Numbered from the stretch's first letter, positions 9,758 through 19,590 are shown. The stretch is 64,000 bases of DNA from Bartonella queenslandensis (GCF_018155095.1 NZ_NAAI01000001.1:124001-188000); one strand, 5' to 3'. Notes: a model not told the origin generated them from the sequence alone. Program-made: numbers and translations.

Positions 9758-11134
9758 TTATCTATTTGTTACTTCACCGACAAAACTATTTGAGCTAGCA
9801 TTTTTAATATGAATTTCTACTACGCTACCTGTAGAGGATTCTGTATCAACGACAACAGGTAAAAGCCAAGGGGAGCGCCCCACCATTTGCCCTGAATGAC
9901 GTCCAGGTTTTTCGATAAGAACATCGGTTTTTTGTCCAATTTTAGAACGTAAAAATGTATTTTGTTGTTCAAGGAGAAGAACTTGTAAATGTTGAAGCCG
10001 AGCATCTTTTACAGATTCATCAACGTGATTTTTCATGGTGGCCCCCACTGTTCCAGGACGGGGGGAATATTTAAAAGAATAAGCTGAACTGTATTGTACT
10101 TGTTGAATAAGCTTAATGGTTTCTTCAAAGTCTTCATCTGTTTCTCCTGGAAACCCTACAATAAAATCACCAGAAAAGGCAATATCTGGTCGTGCAGCTC
10201 GAATTTTTTCGATAAGATGAAGATAATAAGAGCTTTTGTGTTGGCGGTTCATCGCTTTTAAGATGCGATCTGAACCTGATTGAACAGGGAGATGAAGATA
10301 AGGCATTAACATATCAAGATCTCGATGTGCGGCAATAAGGCTATCATCCATATCACGCGGGTGGCTGGTTGTGTAACGCAAACGCTTTAAACCATCCAGT
10401 TTTGCAAGATGATAAAGAAGATCACCAAGACGCCAAGTTTTGCCATCAGCACTTTGCCCATGCCAACCATTGACATTTTGTCCAAGCAGCGTAATTTCTT
10501 TAACACCAGCTTCAATGAGTTGACGGGCTTCTTCGGTAATTTGCTCGACGGAGCGCGATATTTCAGCCCCCCGCGTATAGGGAACAACGCAAAAAGTGCA
10601 AAATTTATCGCATCCTTCCTGTACTGTTAAAAATGCGCTAACACCCCTTTTTCTGACTGCACGTTTATTATGAGGTGGTAAATGAGCAAATTTATCTTCA
10701 ACAGCATAATCCGTTTCAATAACTTTTTTGCCTTGTTTGGCTTTTTCTAATAATTCTGGCAAGCGATGATACATTTGCGGACCAATAACGAGGTCCACTG
10801 TTGGAGCGCGACGCAAGATTTCACTTCCCTCAGCTTGTGCAACACAACCTGTTACACCAACTGTTAGGGGTTTATCAGGCGTTCGCTCTTGACGCATAAT
10901 GCGCAAACGACCAAGATCAGAATAAAGTTTTTCTGCTGCTTTTTCACGAATATGACAGGTATTAACAAGAATAAGATCGGCATCATCGGGAGTTTGTGTT
11001 GTCACATAGCCTTGTGAACTGAGACTATCAGTCATCCGTTGGCTATCATAAACATTCATTTGACATCCGTAGGTTTTGATAAAAACCTTTTTAGGAGCAA
11101 CAGGAGGCGTATTTTTAGGATTTACTTTATTCAT
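9758..11134 (-). CDS. miaB: tRNA-2-methylthio-N6-isopentenyladenosine synthase MiaB
   Basis: Encodes 458 residues. This radical-SAM enzyme adds the methylthio group to i6A37 of tRNAs. The N-terminal MTTase domain has the three cluster cysteines Cys24, Cys60 and Cys97; the radical-SAM motif CDKFCTFC provides Cys175, Cys179 and Cys182; a C-terminal TRAM domain occupies about residues 385-450. It lies 31 bp downstream of rimI. In many Rhizobiales a fur/mur gene sits between these two, and it is absent here. Confidence 0.97.
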   Translation of the reverse strand: MNKVNPKNTPPVAPKKVFIKTYGCQMNVYDSQRMTDSLSSQGYVTTQTPDDADLILVNTCHIREKAAEKLYSDLGRLRIMRQERTPDKPLTVGVTGCVAQAEGSEILRRAPTVDLVIGPQMYHRLPELLEKAKQGKKVIETDYAVEDKFAHLPPHNKRAVRKRGVSAFLTVQEGCDKFCTFCVVPYTRGAEISRSVEQITEEARQLIEAGVKEITLLGQNVNGWHGQSADGKTWRLGDLLYHLAKLDGLKRLRYTTSHPRDMDDSLIAAHRDLDMLMPYLHLPVQSGSDRILKAMNRQHKSSYYLHLIEKIRAARPDIAFSGDFIVGFPGETDEDFEETIKLIQQVQYSSAYSFKYSPRPGTVGATMKNHVDESVKDARLQHLQVLLLEQQNTFLRSKIGQKTDVLIEKPGRHSGQMVGRSPWLLPVVVDTESSTGSVVEIHIKNASSNSFVGEVTNR

Positions 11135-11165
11135 GGCGCATATCTAAATGTTTTTTACGTAAATC

Positions 11166-11657
11166 TCAATCTATTTGCTTAAAAGTTTTTTGCATGATAA
11201 TTGCATCACCGCGACCATTTTTTGACGGGTAGTAGGCCAGACGTTCAGAAATTTTTTGAAATTCAAAGCGTTGATAAAGGTTTAAAGCAGAAAGGTTTGT
11301 GGATTCTACTTCCAAGAATAATTTTGTAGCACGCTTATCATGAAGATGGCGAATTGTATGATCGATAAGTAAGATACCAATTCCTTGTTGACGATAATGA
11401 GGGTGAACAGCAATTGTGATAATTTCTGCTTCATCAAGAATAAGACGGCAGAGGCAAAAGCCTAAAATTTGATCAGAGCGATCAATGAAAAAGACTTTGT
11501 AGCCGAAGACAGAGTGATCTGTTAAGAAATTATCAAAAGCTTGTTTTCCCCAAGCAGGGGTAAAACAATGTTGATGAATTTGGTGAAGAGAAGCACTATC
11601 ATCAACTTGTAGTGGGGAAATTCCAAAATGCTTTTTTGTTGATGAAAATTTAAACAT
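11166..11657 (-). CDS. rimI: GNAT N-acetyltransferase, RimI-like
   Basis: Encodes 163 residues. The protein has the GNAT fold with the acetyl-CoA loop VHPHYRQQGIG (about residues 84-94) and the later NLSALNLYQRFEF segment. RimI acetylates the N-terminal alanine of ribosomal protein S18 in E. coli; the substrate here is inferred from homology and position. Its ATG overlaps the tsaB stop by one base (TAATG), indicating coupling. The tsaB-rimI pair is conserved widely. Confidence 0.9.
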   Translation of the reverse strand: MFKFSSTKKHFGISPLQVDDSASLHQIHQHCFTPAWGKQAFDNFLTDHSVFGYKVFFIDRSDQILGFCLCRLILDEAEIITIAVHPHYRQQGIGILLIDHTIRHLHDKRATKLFLEVESTNLSALNLYQRFEFQKISERLAYYPSKNGRGDAIIMQKTFKQID

Positions 11658-12343
11658 TATTTTTTTCGTGGTAAAGCAAAATTGGTTTGTTGTTTTGCAT
11701 CAGAGCTGCGTAGATAGAGGGGACGAGGCGAATTTTGTGGCTGTCTGTTTGCAGCAAGATAAGCGTAGTTCACAATATCTGCTGCTTCACAAGGGATTGT
11801 TTCTAGGATAATTTTTTCGTTTATTTTATGGTTTTCAATATGCTGCATAACGATATCAGCTGCTGGGCCAGTTAATTGAGTTTTTTTGGGCAAGTCTTCA
11901 AGGATATTTTCAATTGTTTTTAATTTTGGTGTTCCCAAAGGAGTGAGATCCTTATGAAAATTTTGATGGTAGAACATCTCTCTCCCTGCTTCAATGACGA
12001 CAGTAATTGCTGATACACTCTTTGTATTAGTTGTGACTTGTGCTGCTAAAGCTTCAAGTGCACTCACTCCAACAGCTGGTATTTCAAGTGCTAATGCCAA
12101 AGCACGCGCTGTAGCAATACCAACACGGATACCAGTAAACGATCCAGGTCCAACATTGACAGCAATACGCTCAACTTGATCAAGCGTCATATTGGCTTGT
12201 GTCATTATTTGTGTAATCTGCCCAATAAGTCTTTCAGCATGCCCTTTATTCATGCGCTCATCGATCCGCGCAATAACAGACTTATGACGAATAAGCGCAA
12301 CAGCACAATAAATTGAAGCAGTATCGATAGCAAGAATAAGCAT
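11657..12343 (-). CDS. tsaB: tRNA threonylcarbamoyladenosine biosynthesis protein TsaB
   Basis: Encodes 228 residues. TsaB (formerly YeaZ) is the scaffold partner of TsaD in making t6A37 in ANN-decoding tRNAs. The sequence has the ASKHA-type N-terminus LILAIDTAS, the motif NVGPGSFTGIRVG, and GVSALEALAAQ, all typical. It heads the minus-strand run tsaB-rimI-miaB. The region ahead of it (12344-13155) contains no gene except a decayed integrase fragment. Confidence 0.95.
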   Translation of the reverse strand: MLILAIDTASIYCAVALIRHKSVIARIDERMNKGHAERLIGQITQIMTQANMTLDQVERIAVNVGPGSFTGIRVGIATARALALALEIPAVGVSALEALAAQVTTNTKSVSAITVVIEAGREMFYHQNFHKDLTPLGTPKLKTIENILEDLPKKTQLTGPAADIVMQHIENHKINEKIILETIPCEAADIVNYAYLAANRQPQNSPRPLYLRSSDAKQQTNFALPRKK

Positions 12344-13155
12344 AAAATTTTAATTGAATAAGACAATAGACAAAAGTCTAATGTATTTTTTTAATCTTTT
12401 CTATCATCGTATAGTTCATTTGTAAGAAAGTTGCTAGTGTCAATAAGCAACAATATCTTTTTATGGCATAGGATGAGACGTTGATTTGATCCTTATTTTT
12501 GGGGTTGTCGATAAATTGATTTATAATAATAATTTATTGTTTTCATGCTCAATAACCCCCTTTGATATTATCAGATTTTTTCATTTCAAATCCATAAATT
12601 AAAACCTTTTTCTTACACGACATAAGGAGAGTTGGCGTGTGGATAAAACTATTTAAGAAAGGAGTAAAATTTCTCTCATAAACCATTTAAATGCAAGAGC
12701 TGTTGCAACATTGGGAGTTAGCAATAGTCTGATGCTAGGGCTTGTTACTTCATGAAGCGAAGAGGGCAATTCACAATATAGGGATTTTACATTATATTAT
12801 CCATAGGCACCGCTGTGAAAGGGAGTTCATATGTCTTGAGAGGTGTTTGCTAACAAGCACGTGAATGTACAACATAAATATATTCTGTTTTAGGTGTTGT
12901 TTCTTCGTGAGAGGTATGACTTCATTAAAGAGCATATTCTATCAATTTTTTATAAAAACTTTAGCTTCATGAGAGCAGAGATGAAAGAAATGGTATTTTT
13001 TATGCGTTACATATTTAATACTATACCGTTGCAAATCATTATGGACTGAAAAGCTCATTGAAAAAGCAAATTTGATAGTTTTCACTTCATATCAGAGCGC
13101 TTTTTTTTGTATAGAATATAGGATAATGAGCAAATTTTTAAAAATTTTGCATATT
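12344..13155. other. Intergenic gap with one integrase remnant
   Basis: About 810 bp without an intact gene. It separates the start of tsaB from the end of the YeiH-like gene. A decayed integrase leader and N-terminus is present at 12517-12775 (own entry). The remaining 12776-13155 is AT-rich and shows nothing I could recognise. Confidence 0.6.
12517..12775 (+). pseudogene. Decayed integrase N-terminal fragment with leader
   Basis: Aligns by eye with the better preserved copy at 41808-42222. Shared parts include the leader start (TGATTTATAAT), the stretch GGCGTGTGG, the sequence AAGAAAGGA before the start, and GCAAGAGCTGTTGCAACATT inside the coding part. The start codon region reads TTCTCTCATAAACC instead of an open ATG, and homology ends after about 35 codons. 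It is therefore a pseudogene relic; no product is expected. Confidence 0.75.
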
Positions 13156-14184
13156 TCAAAATGTTATATGATTTAAATCATTCAATTGTATCATGATAAG
13201 ACTACAAATACCGAGAATAATTATGGAGCAAGTTGAAGCCAAAATAACGCGCGATCCTGCTTTTTTTAATGATCGGATATCAACACCTAAACCTAATGCT
13301 GCCATTGAAATGATCGTGAACATCTGAGCAATAAGTTTGATCGGGTTTATAGCCGTTTCAGAAATAAGTCCGCTTGAGCGGATAAGCATCATGATAATAA
13401 AGCCGATTATAAACCATGGCACAAGAGTATGTAGACGAAAACGTGTTTGTGCTGAGCGATGATAGATAATTGATAGAATAAAAATAACAGGGCTTAACAT
13501 GAGAACGCGTACCAATTTAACAATTGTTGCAATTTGGACGCTTACAAAAGAGACAGATGCGGTTGCTGCTAAAACCTGTGGTACAGCATAAACAACCATA
13601 CCGGCAAGCACACCATATTGGTTGAATGACAAATTCAGAAGTGGCTGTGCAAAAGGGAGAAATAAAATAATAAGAACCCCTAAAAGAGCAGTAAAAGCAA
13701 TTGATGCAGCTATTTCTTCATGTTTTGCTTTAATAACAGGAGCTACAGCAACAATGGCTGAGTTCCCACAAATAGCATTCCCGCAAGCAACAAGCATGGC
13801 CAAATGCATAGAAAGTCCGAACAATCGACCAATGATAAAGCTAAGAATAATTGTTACAAATATAACGAATACGATGCTTGCAAGCAAACCCCAACCAGCG
13901 GAAAGAACGGAATGAATACTAATGCTTGCTCCTAGAAGGACAATAGCAACTTCAAGAAGTGTTTTGGCACAAAAAGTTATACCTTTTTGAAAATATGTTG
14001 GCATCCTAAAACAACTACGGGTAACAGATCCTAAGAGAATTGCTAAAACAAGACTTTCAAGCCATGCTTGCCCCAAAAGCTGTTTTTCTAGAACTTCTAA
14101 ACCATACGCTAAAGCTGATATGAGTAAACATACTAAAATACCAGGACCAAAGTTATTTAAAAGTGAGAGGTTTTTCTTTAGCAT
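13156..14184 (-). CDS. YeiH/UPF0324-family membrane protein
   Basis: Encodes 342 residues, almost all hydrophobic, with about ten predicted membrane segments. The family signatures AILLGSVTRS, VACGNAICGNSAIVAVAPVI and the repeated glycine-rich helices identify it as a UPF0324 (YeiH-like, putative sulfate-exporter family) inner-membrane protein. The transported substrate is not established by the sequence. It lies 49 bp downstream of recR on the same strand, and is isolated from the tsaB cluster by a relic-bearing gap. Confidence 0.88.
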   Translation of the reverse strand: MLKKNLSLLNNFGPGILVCLLISALAYGLEVLEKQLLGQAWLESLVLAILLGSVTRSCFRMPTYFQKGITFCAKTLLEVAIVLLGASISIHSVLSAGWGLLASIVFVIFVTIILSFIIGRLFGLSMHLAMLVACGNAICGNSAIVAVAPVIKAKHEEIAASIAFTALLGVLIILFLPFAQPLLNLSFNQYGVLAGMVVYAVPQVLAATASVSFVSVQIATIVKLVRVLMLSPVIFILSIIYHRSAQTRFRLHTLVPWFIIGFIIMMLIRSSGLISETAINPIKLIAQMFTIISMAALGLGVDIRSLKKAGSRVILASTCSIIILGICSLIMIQLNDLNHITF

Positions 14185-14233
14185 TTGAATATTCCCCCAT
14201 CATTGAAGAGCTAAAGGTTAAGATGAAAAAGTT

Positions 14234-14839
14234 TTAAAGATTTGTTCTTGCTTGTACAGCTGCTGCTAAAGTTCCATCATCAAGATAATCGAGCTCGCCT
14301 CCTACAGGAACACCATGAGCAAGTCGCGTAATTTTGACTGGAAAATTGGAAAGCTGATCGGTGATGTAGTGAGCGGTTGTTTGTCCTTCGACAGTCGCAT
14401 TGACAGCAAGAATAATCTCCGTAATTGGGTTTTGTACAACACGTTGTATTAAGGTGGCAATGTTAAGCTCGTCAGGACCTATTCCATCTAACGGGGAGAG
14501 TCGTCCACCTAATACATGATAACGTGCGGCTAAAGTTTTTGCGCGCTCAAGAGCCCACAAATCAGCAATATCCTCAACAACAATGATCGTTGTATTATCG
14601 CGTCGCGAATCTGTACAAATTGAACAAGGATCAATGGTATCAACATTTCCACAAATAGAACAAATGCCGACTTTTTCTATAGCGGCCTGTATTGCAGTTC
14701 CTAAAGGCTCCAGCAAAGTTTCCTTTTTTTTAATAAGATGAAGCGCAGCACGACGGGCTGAACGCGGACCAAGACCTGGCAAGCGTGCTAAGATTTGAAT
14801 GAGACGTTCAATCTCAGGGCCTGCAATGTATTTAGACAT
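14234..14839 (-). CDS. recR: Recombination protein RecR
   Basis: Encodes 201 residues. RecR works with RecF and RecO to load RecA at gaps. It has a helix-hairpin-helix near residues 18-35 ([16 protein letters not shown]), a four-cysteine zinc finger (Cys60, Cys63, Cys72, Cys75) and a Toprim domain (about 84-180, with [12 protein letters not shown]). The dnaX-ybaB-recR order is the standard bacterial arrangement and supports a single transcript. Confidence 0.97.
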   Translation of the reverse strand: MSKYIAGPEIERLIQILARLPGLGPRSARRAALHLIKKKETLLEPLGTAIQAAIEKVGICSICGNVDTIDPCSICTDSRRDNTTIIVVEDIADLWALERAKTLAARYHVLGGRLSPLDGIGPDELNIATLIQRVVQNPITEIILAVNATVEGQTTAHYITDQLSNFPVKITRLAHGVPVGGELDYLDDGTLAAAVQARTNL

Positions 14840-14869
14840 ATATTTGTCCCCTGGGAAAAAACCGTTTCA

Positions 14870-15193
14870 TTAAAACGGAAGCTTGAAACCAGATGGAAGT
14901 GGTAGCCCCGCCGTTATGCTCTTTGTTCTTTCTTCTATCGCAACTTCGATTTTTGTTCTTGCTTCATTATAAGCTGCCATAATAAGATCTTCAAGAATTT
15001 CAGCTTCTTCAGGTTTGAGTAATGAAGGATCAATTTGAATTTCTGTTATAATATTTTTGCCATTTAATGTAATGTTGACGAGATCACCCCCTGCAGTGCC
15101 GGTAGCTTGCAGATTAGCTATTTCCTCCTGAATTTTCTGCATTTTCTCTTGCATTTCTTTAGCTTTTTTCATCATACTCATCATTTCACGCAT
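14870..15193 (-). CDS. ybaB: YbaB/EbfC nucleoid-associated protein
   Basis: Encodes 107 residues. It begins MREMMSMMKKAKEMQEKMQ, a coiled-coil-like helix typical of the family, followed by the conserved core GTAGGDLVNITLNGKN and LEDLIMAAYNEA. YbaB/EbfC proteins form dimers that bind DNA without strong sequence preference. It lies between dnaX and recR, 14 bp after dnaX. Confidence 0.96.
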   Translation of the reverse strand: MREMMSMMKKAKEMQEKMQKIQEEIANLQATGTAGGDLVNITLNGKNIITEIQIDPSLLKPEEAEILEDLIMAAYNEARTKIEVAIEERTKSITAGLPLPSGFKLPF

Positions 15194-15207
15194 AGAAATA
15201 GATATCC

Positions 15208-17148
15208 TTATTCATCATTGCTATCATTTTCACTTTTAAAGAGATCAACATTTTTAAAGGTATTGGAGGGTAAATCAAGATCATTTTCTTCTCTATTGAG
15301 TCGAATATCGACAATTTTTGCTTCTGGAAAATAGTTGAGGATTTTGGCGATATCAGGATCTGTCTCTGCATTGGAAAAAAGAGTCTTTTGAATTGCTATA
15401 CTTTCTTCCTGTAAAGTTGGACCACCTCCTTCATTGACAAAAGTTATCACATAGCGTTTTTCAGACCATTGAGAGATTTTTTTTTCGATATCATGAGCAA
15501 GAAATTGTGGGGTATTCTCAGAAAGTCTTAAAGTAATATGCCCAGCGTCAAAAGAAACAGGATGAACAAATTCTTTAACAAGGAGTTTGAAAGGCACGTC
15601 ATTATGCTGTTCGGCTAATTTAACAATATCGTGCAAAGAATTAATCACGAGAGTTTTAGGTTTAGTAATCTCTTCGATTGGTTGAGTGGCAGAATGCGAT
15701 AAATTTGCAATATCTTCAGAAAGATCAGTAGATTGAGAAGTTTCAAGAGTTTCTGTTACTTCTTGAACTTTGGCGTTGTCAGTAGTTTGATCGTTAACGA
15801 AATTTTCTGGTTTTAAGGAGTGGTTTAATTGGTCTTGCAAGGATGTTTTTAGGTTTGATTGATTTGGTAATGTATTTGAAACACTCGAGGAAGCATAGAC
15901 ATCAATTGTTGTTTCTTTCGTTATATTATTTGCATTTATCGATTCTTGATGAGAAGAATTTTTAACGAGTGCGAGAGGTGTTTTTTCTTGCGTAATTTTT
16001 TTTAAAGCTTCATCAAGAGTTGGAAGGTCAGCTGTGTGTGCAAGACGAATTAAAAGCATTTCAGTTGCTTGCAGTGGACGTGCAGTTTGATTAACTTCTT
16101 GTAAGCCTTTGAGTAACATTTGCCAGTTTCGGGATAAAACAGGAACAGACAGTTTTTTTGAAAAGTCTAAACTTCTTAAACGTTGTTCTTCAGTCAGTGA
16201 GAAATCTTCCACTATTTCTGGTGTGAAGCGTAAACGTGTAACCAGATGATTAAAATCGGCTAATTCTGTTAATATAGTAAGAGGATCAGCGCCTGCATCA
16301 TATTGACTGCGTAATTCATGTAATGCATGGACAACATCGCCCTTCATGATAAATTCAAAGAGATCAATAATACGTGCTTGATCCGCTAATCCTAACATTG
16401 TACGCACTGCAACAGCACTGACATTACCATTGCTATGAGCAATCGCTTGATCAAAAATAGATAATGCATCACGTGCAGAGCCTTCTGCAGCACGAACAAT
16501 CATAGAGAGCGCTTGATCTTCTACTTCGACCTTTTCATATTTCGCAATTTGGCGCAAATGCGTACTCAAAGCTTTTGATTCAATCCGTCGCAAATCAAAA
16601 CGTTGGCAACGCGAAAGAATTGTAATGGGTACTTTGCGAATTTCTGTTGTAGCAAAAATAAATTTTACATGGGCTGGTGGCTCTTCAAGAGTTTTCAACA
16701 AACCATTAAAGGCTTGTGTTGAGAGCATATGGACTTCATCGATAATATAAACTTTATAGCGTGCAGAAACAGGACGATAACGTATTTGTTCAATAATTTC
16801 ACGAATATCATCAATGCCCGTATGAGAAGCGGCATCCATTTCTATAACATCAATATGGCGTCCTTCAATAATTTGTGTGCAATGTTCACCAAGAGAATCT
16901 AATTGGGTTGTTGGTTGATCAATATCTTTTGTTTTATAATTGAGCGCACGTGCTAAAATCCGTGCTGTTGTAGTTTTACCTACACCGCGAATCCCTGTTA
17001 ACATCCACGCTTGTGCAATACGGCCCTTTTCAAAGGCATTGGTGAGAGTACGCACCATAGCTTCCTGACCAATAAGGTCAGAAAAGTTTTGAGGTCGATA
17101 TTTACGAGCAAGAACACGATAGGCTGTCTCTACCGGTACATTTTCCAT
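15208..17148 (-). CDS. dnaX: DNA polymerase III subunits tau (and possibly gamma), DnaX
   Basis: Encodes 646 residues. DnaX is the clamp-loader ATPase that also couples the replicative polymerases. It has Walker A GIRGVGKTT near residues 52-60, IIDEVHMLS, and a sensor-type SRCQRFDLR. Three of the four zinc-site cysteines found in E. coli DnaX are absent (only EHC remains), which is usual in alphaproteobacteria. The ATG at 17148 has GGAA seven bases upstream; an in-frame TTG at 17160 is less likely. An A8 run at 15996-16003 (codons 382-385) forms an in-frame slippery site, discussed as a finding. A region rich in Ser, Thr, Glu and Asn (about 400-500) links to the tau C-terminus. Confidence 0.97.
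   Translation of the reverse strand: MENVPVETAYRVLARKYRPQNFSDLIGQEAMVRTLTNAFEKGRIAQAWMLTGIRGVGKTTTARILARALNYKTKDIDQPTTQLDSLGEHCTQIIEGRHIDVIEMDAASHTGIDDIREIIEQIRYRPVSARYKVYIIDEVHMLSTQAFNGLLKTLEEPPAHVKFIFATTEIRKVPITILSRCQRFDLRRIESKALSTHLRQIAKYEKVEVEDQALSMIVRAAEGSARDALSIFDQAIAHSNGNVSAVAVRTMLGLADQARIIDLFEFIMKGDVVHALHELRSQYDAGADPLTILTELADFNHLVTRLRFTPEIVEDFSLTEEQRLRSLDFSKKLSVPVLSRNWQMLLKGLQEVNQTARPLQATEMLLIRLAHTADLPTLDEALKKITQEKTPLALVKNSSHQESINANNITKETTIDVYASSSVSNTLPNQSNLKTSLQDQLNHSLKPENFVNDQTTDNAKVQEVTETLETSQSTDLSEDIANLSHSATQPIEEITKPKTLVINSLHDIVKLAEQHNDVPFKLLVKEFVHPVSFDAGHITLRLSENTPQFLAHDIEKKISQWSEKRYVITFVNEGGGPTLQEESIAIQKTLFSNAETDPDIAKILNYFPEAKIVDIRLNREENDLDLPSNTFKNVDLFKSENDSNDE
15996..16003 (-). 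other. A8 slippery tract in dnaX (candidate frameshift site)
   Basis: On the coding strand the sequence reads TTA AAA AAA ATT in the zero frame, so it contains the heptamer A AAA AAA in the frame used by programmed -1 sites. A -1 shift continues for 11 codons and stops, giving a 395-residue product; a +1 shift also stops within about 25 codons. The site lies just after clamp-loader domain III. Occurrence of the sequence is directly seen; that slippage happens is inference. Confidence 0.55.
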
Positions 17149-17378
17149 GAATGTTTCCAACTTTGAAGTTCTCTATGCGTATATTTTGATCATACACAAA
17201 ACATAGGTCAATACTGTACTCTCATATAAAAGGATTTTTTCTCAATCAATTCATTTTTTATGGGATAATTTGCCAAAAAAAACCAAATCCCTTTACTTGC
17301 GCTGCACAAAAATACCGCTCTGAAGGCTTAAAATACTTCGCTAAAACATAGCACAAAAATAACCTCTTCAGCAAAATA

Positions 17379-17474
17379 GGAGGCTGGCACGATGACCCGT
17401 ACCAGAACTCGTTGGGGCTGCTTCTTTCCAGACCTGACCCAGTTGGCGAGTAGTTCGTCCACCACCAACCTCCC
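17379..17474 (-). ncRNA. ffs: Signal recognition particle 4.5S-type RNA
   Basis: Read on the minus strand the region holds the conserved SRP core GGTCAGGTCTGGAAAGAAGC followed by AGCC, which matches the bacterial domain IV loop. The ends GGGAGGTTGG and CCAGCCTCC pair to close a long hairpin of about 96 nt, the size of small bacterial SRP RNA. The RNA binds Ffh and targets nascent membrane proteins. Location just upstream of dnaX is common in alphaproteobacteria. A 94-codon open frame over it is a chance overlap. Ends are approximate by a few bases. Confidence 0.92.
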
Positions 17475-17479
17475 AAGTT

Positions 17480-17508
17480 TATATTGTCGATTTGGAATGA
17501 AAAATCAA
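17480..17508 (-). promoter_or_regulatory. Candidate promoter of the SRP RNA gene
   Basis: On the minus strand TTGATT (17508-17503) is followed after exactly 17 bases by AATATA (17485-17480), and the predicted RNA 5' end GGGAGG starts six bases later. Spacing and position fit a sigma-70-type promoter. Seen in sequence; activity is inferred. Confidence 0.55.
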
Positions 17509-17766
17509 GCTCAGAAACGAAAAATATCATAAGAACAGCCAAGATTTTTTCTTTGAACTTAATTCTTGTATTATAGACAACAAAAAGTAATGGAGATTTA
17601 AATTTTCAGAAATAAACACCTACACTGATTTGCCATGAACAAAGTTTTTGTATTTCTCTGTTTATATACGATACAACGCGTAGCAATTTTGAGAGGCTTC
17701 GATTGCACAGACAGATACACTACAATGTTTTAGTACAGACAAGTTATCTTGGTAATGCAAATATTA

Positions 17767-18171
17767 TTAAAAATCTCCTGTATCACAATCTATACCAGTA
17801 ACTTTTTCCTTAGTAATATTTTTAAAAGTATAAGATCCTGATGGAGGGAAACCTATATCGAGGGATTTTACATCTTTAAGCGTAAAGATCTTATGTTCTT
17901 TATCATGCGTTATTTTCTTTTCATCATCTGCAACAATATGTAGTTTGTTGACGTCAGAAGGAGATGAATACGATAAAGTAAAGGATACTTTTTGGGGGTT
18001 AAACGCTTTGCACCCATATTCAACACCTTGCTTTATTGTATCAGGTGCACCAATTGTAACAGTTTCATTTGGCGCAAAATTCCATTCTCTCTCACCAAAT
18101 CCCGCAAATGCGACACTAGAGCAGGCGAAAATATTTGCAGCCAATAATCCTTGCATCAATTTTTTTTTCAT
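17767..18171 (-). CDS. Small exported protein with two cysteines, function unknown
   Basis: Encodes 134 residues. The start at 18171 (MKKKLMQG) is chosen because GGAGAAG lies just upstream and because it gives a clean Sec signal peptide: basic start, hydrophobic core, and an AFA cleavage site near residue 23. The mature part is about 111 residues, mostly polar and predicted beta-rich, with two cysteines only (Cys54 and Cys129) that could form a disulfide in the periplasm. I do not recognise the family. It is monocistronic, with wide AT-rich gaps on both sides. Confidence 0.72.
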   Translation of the reverse strand: MKKKLMQGLLAANIFACSSVAFAGFGEREWNFAPNETVTIGAPDTIKQGVEYGCKAFNPQKVSFTLSYSSPSDVNKLHIVADDEKKITHDKEHKIFTLKDVKSLDIGFPPSGSYTFKNITKEKVTGIDCDTGDF

Positions 18172-18726
18172 TATCTTCTCCATTTTTTCTAAAATGAAGT
18201 GAATCATAAATCAGTTTTTATAAATATGAAAGTTTAAACGTAATGCAAAAAATATGGTTAAATGGTATCTTATAGTTTTATAAAAATACGTTGAAAATTA
18301 TTTAAACTCAAGAGGTTTGAATGATTTATTATCTCAAATATATTCTGATGATAAGTTAAATTGTTTTGATGAGCTAATTTAGAAGTTCTTTATTTTTATT
18401 AGGATAAACTGCTATAGGAAATGATATTTTTTCTTAAGAGTCTTTACTTTAATATGAAGGAAAATGGAGGATCCAAACGCTTTCATTTTTGGTTATGTAT
18501 TTCTTCACATAGATCTTTGTACACGTTGAATTGCTGTTTATCATAATATAATTTATCAAAAAATATTATCGGAGAAATTTATATATTCTTTTATGCGTTA
18601 TTTTTTTCTCCAGTATTCATGAAAGGCGTTGAGTAGAAAAAACGAGTTTCTCCAAGAGACGTGGCATTATAGGATTTTTAGAATATTCTTTGATATCAGC
18701 AAAAAATGCGGGTGGTTTTGTTGTTT
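18172..18726. other. Intergenic gap, nothing recognised
   Basis: About 555 bp between the end of pheA and the start of the small exported protein gene. It is strongly AT-rich, with no open frame of note, no integrase-like stretch and no clear RNA. It presumably contains the promoter of the small exported protein. Confidence 0.5.
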
Positions 18727-19590
18727 TTATATATATGATGCTCGATCATTTTGTGCTGGATAAGTACCGATGATGCGCAATTCGGCAGAAAAGAAAGACA
18801 GCTCTTCTAAGGCAAGTTTCATCATGGGATCTTCAGGATGTCCTTCAATGTCAACAAAGAATTGTGTTGCATTAAAATTTCCACCGATTTGATAGCTTTC
18901 TAATTTTGTCATATTGATACCATTTGTTGCAAATCCACCCATAGCCTTATAGAGAGCAGCAGGAACATTGCGCACTCGAAAAAGAAGACTGGTGATAATT
19001 TTTTCGCCATTTGTAGGTTTGGGGATATGTCGTTTGGATCGTGAAAGGATGACAAAACGGGTAATATTATGAGAGTTATCTTCAACATTTCTTTCAAGAA
19101 TATCAAGCCCGTAGAGTTCTGCTGCGATTAGAGGTGCTAAGGCTGCTTGTGAACGTTGAGCACTTTTTTTTATAAATTTTGCCGCTCCAGCGGTATCCGC
19201 AGAAACGACAGGTTCCCAACCATTATTTCGTATGATTTTTCGGCATTGTGCTAGGGCATGCGTATGACTGTGGACGGTTTTAATTTCGTCATGGGTAACG
19301 CCAGGTAAAACCATTAATTGAAAATGGATAGGTAAAAAATATTCATCAATAATATAAAGGGATGATTGTGGTAAAAGATGATGAATGTCTGCAACGCGTC
19401 CAGCAAGAGTATTTTCAATCGGGATCATAGCAAGATCAGCTTTCCCATTTTCCACTAAATTAAGGGCGTCTTCAAAAGTAGCGGAGGGCACAGCCTCCAT
19501 ACTGGGGAACATATTGGAGCAAGCAATATGAGAATTAGCACCGTATTCTCCTTGGAAAGAGATTTTATTGGTTTTTTTGAGTGTTTTCAT
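18727..19590 (-). CDS. pheA: Prephenate dehydratase
   Basis: Encodes 287 residues. It converts prephenate to phenylpyruvate in phenylalanine biosynthesis. The N-terminal dehydratase domain contains [11 protein letters not shown] and the catalytic Thr-Arg-Phe triplet at residues 177-179 ([10 protein letters not shown]). A C-terminal ACT regulatory domain (about 195-275) carries [20 protein letters not shown] and the LESYQ variant of the ESRP motif that senses phenylalanine. There is no fused chorismate mutase, as usual in alphaproteobacteria. The ATG overlaps the kdsB stop (ATGA), so the two are co-translated. Confidence 0.96.
   Translation of the reverse strand: MKTLKKTNKISFQGEYGANSHIACSNMFPSMEAVPSATFEDALNLVENGKADLAMIPIENTLAGRVADIHHLLPQSSLYIIDEYFLPIHFQLMVLPGVTHDEIKTVHSHTHALAQCRKIIRNNGWEPVVSADTAGAAKFIKKSAQRSQAALAPLIAAELYGLDILERNVEDNSHNITRFVILSRSKRHIPKPTNGEKIITSLLFRVRNVPAALYKAMGGFATNGINMTKLESYQIGGNFNATQFFVDIEGHPEDPMMKLALEELSFFSAELRIIGTYPAQNDRASYI

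Larger units (their letters stand above)
17149..17766. other. dnaX-to-small-exported-protein gap
   Basis: The gap contains the SRP RNA and its promoter (17379-17508). The flanks 17149-17378 and 17509-17766 are AT-rich and show no other recognisable gene. Confidence 0.6.

Noticed and set aside
15208-17148. Missing zinc-site cysteines in DnaX as a defect
   Set aside because: Alphaproteobacterial DnaX proteins usually lack them (ALNY rather than ALNC), so it is a lineage feature.
17258-17542. Open frame of 94 codons on the minus strand
   Set aside because: It lies over the SRP RNA gene and has no ribosome-binding site or protein-like composition.
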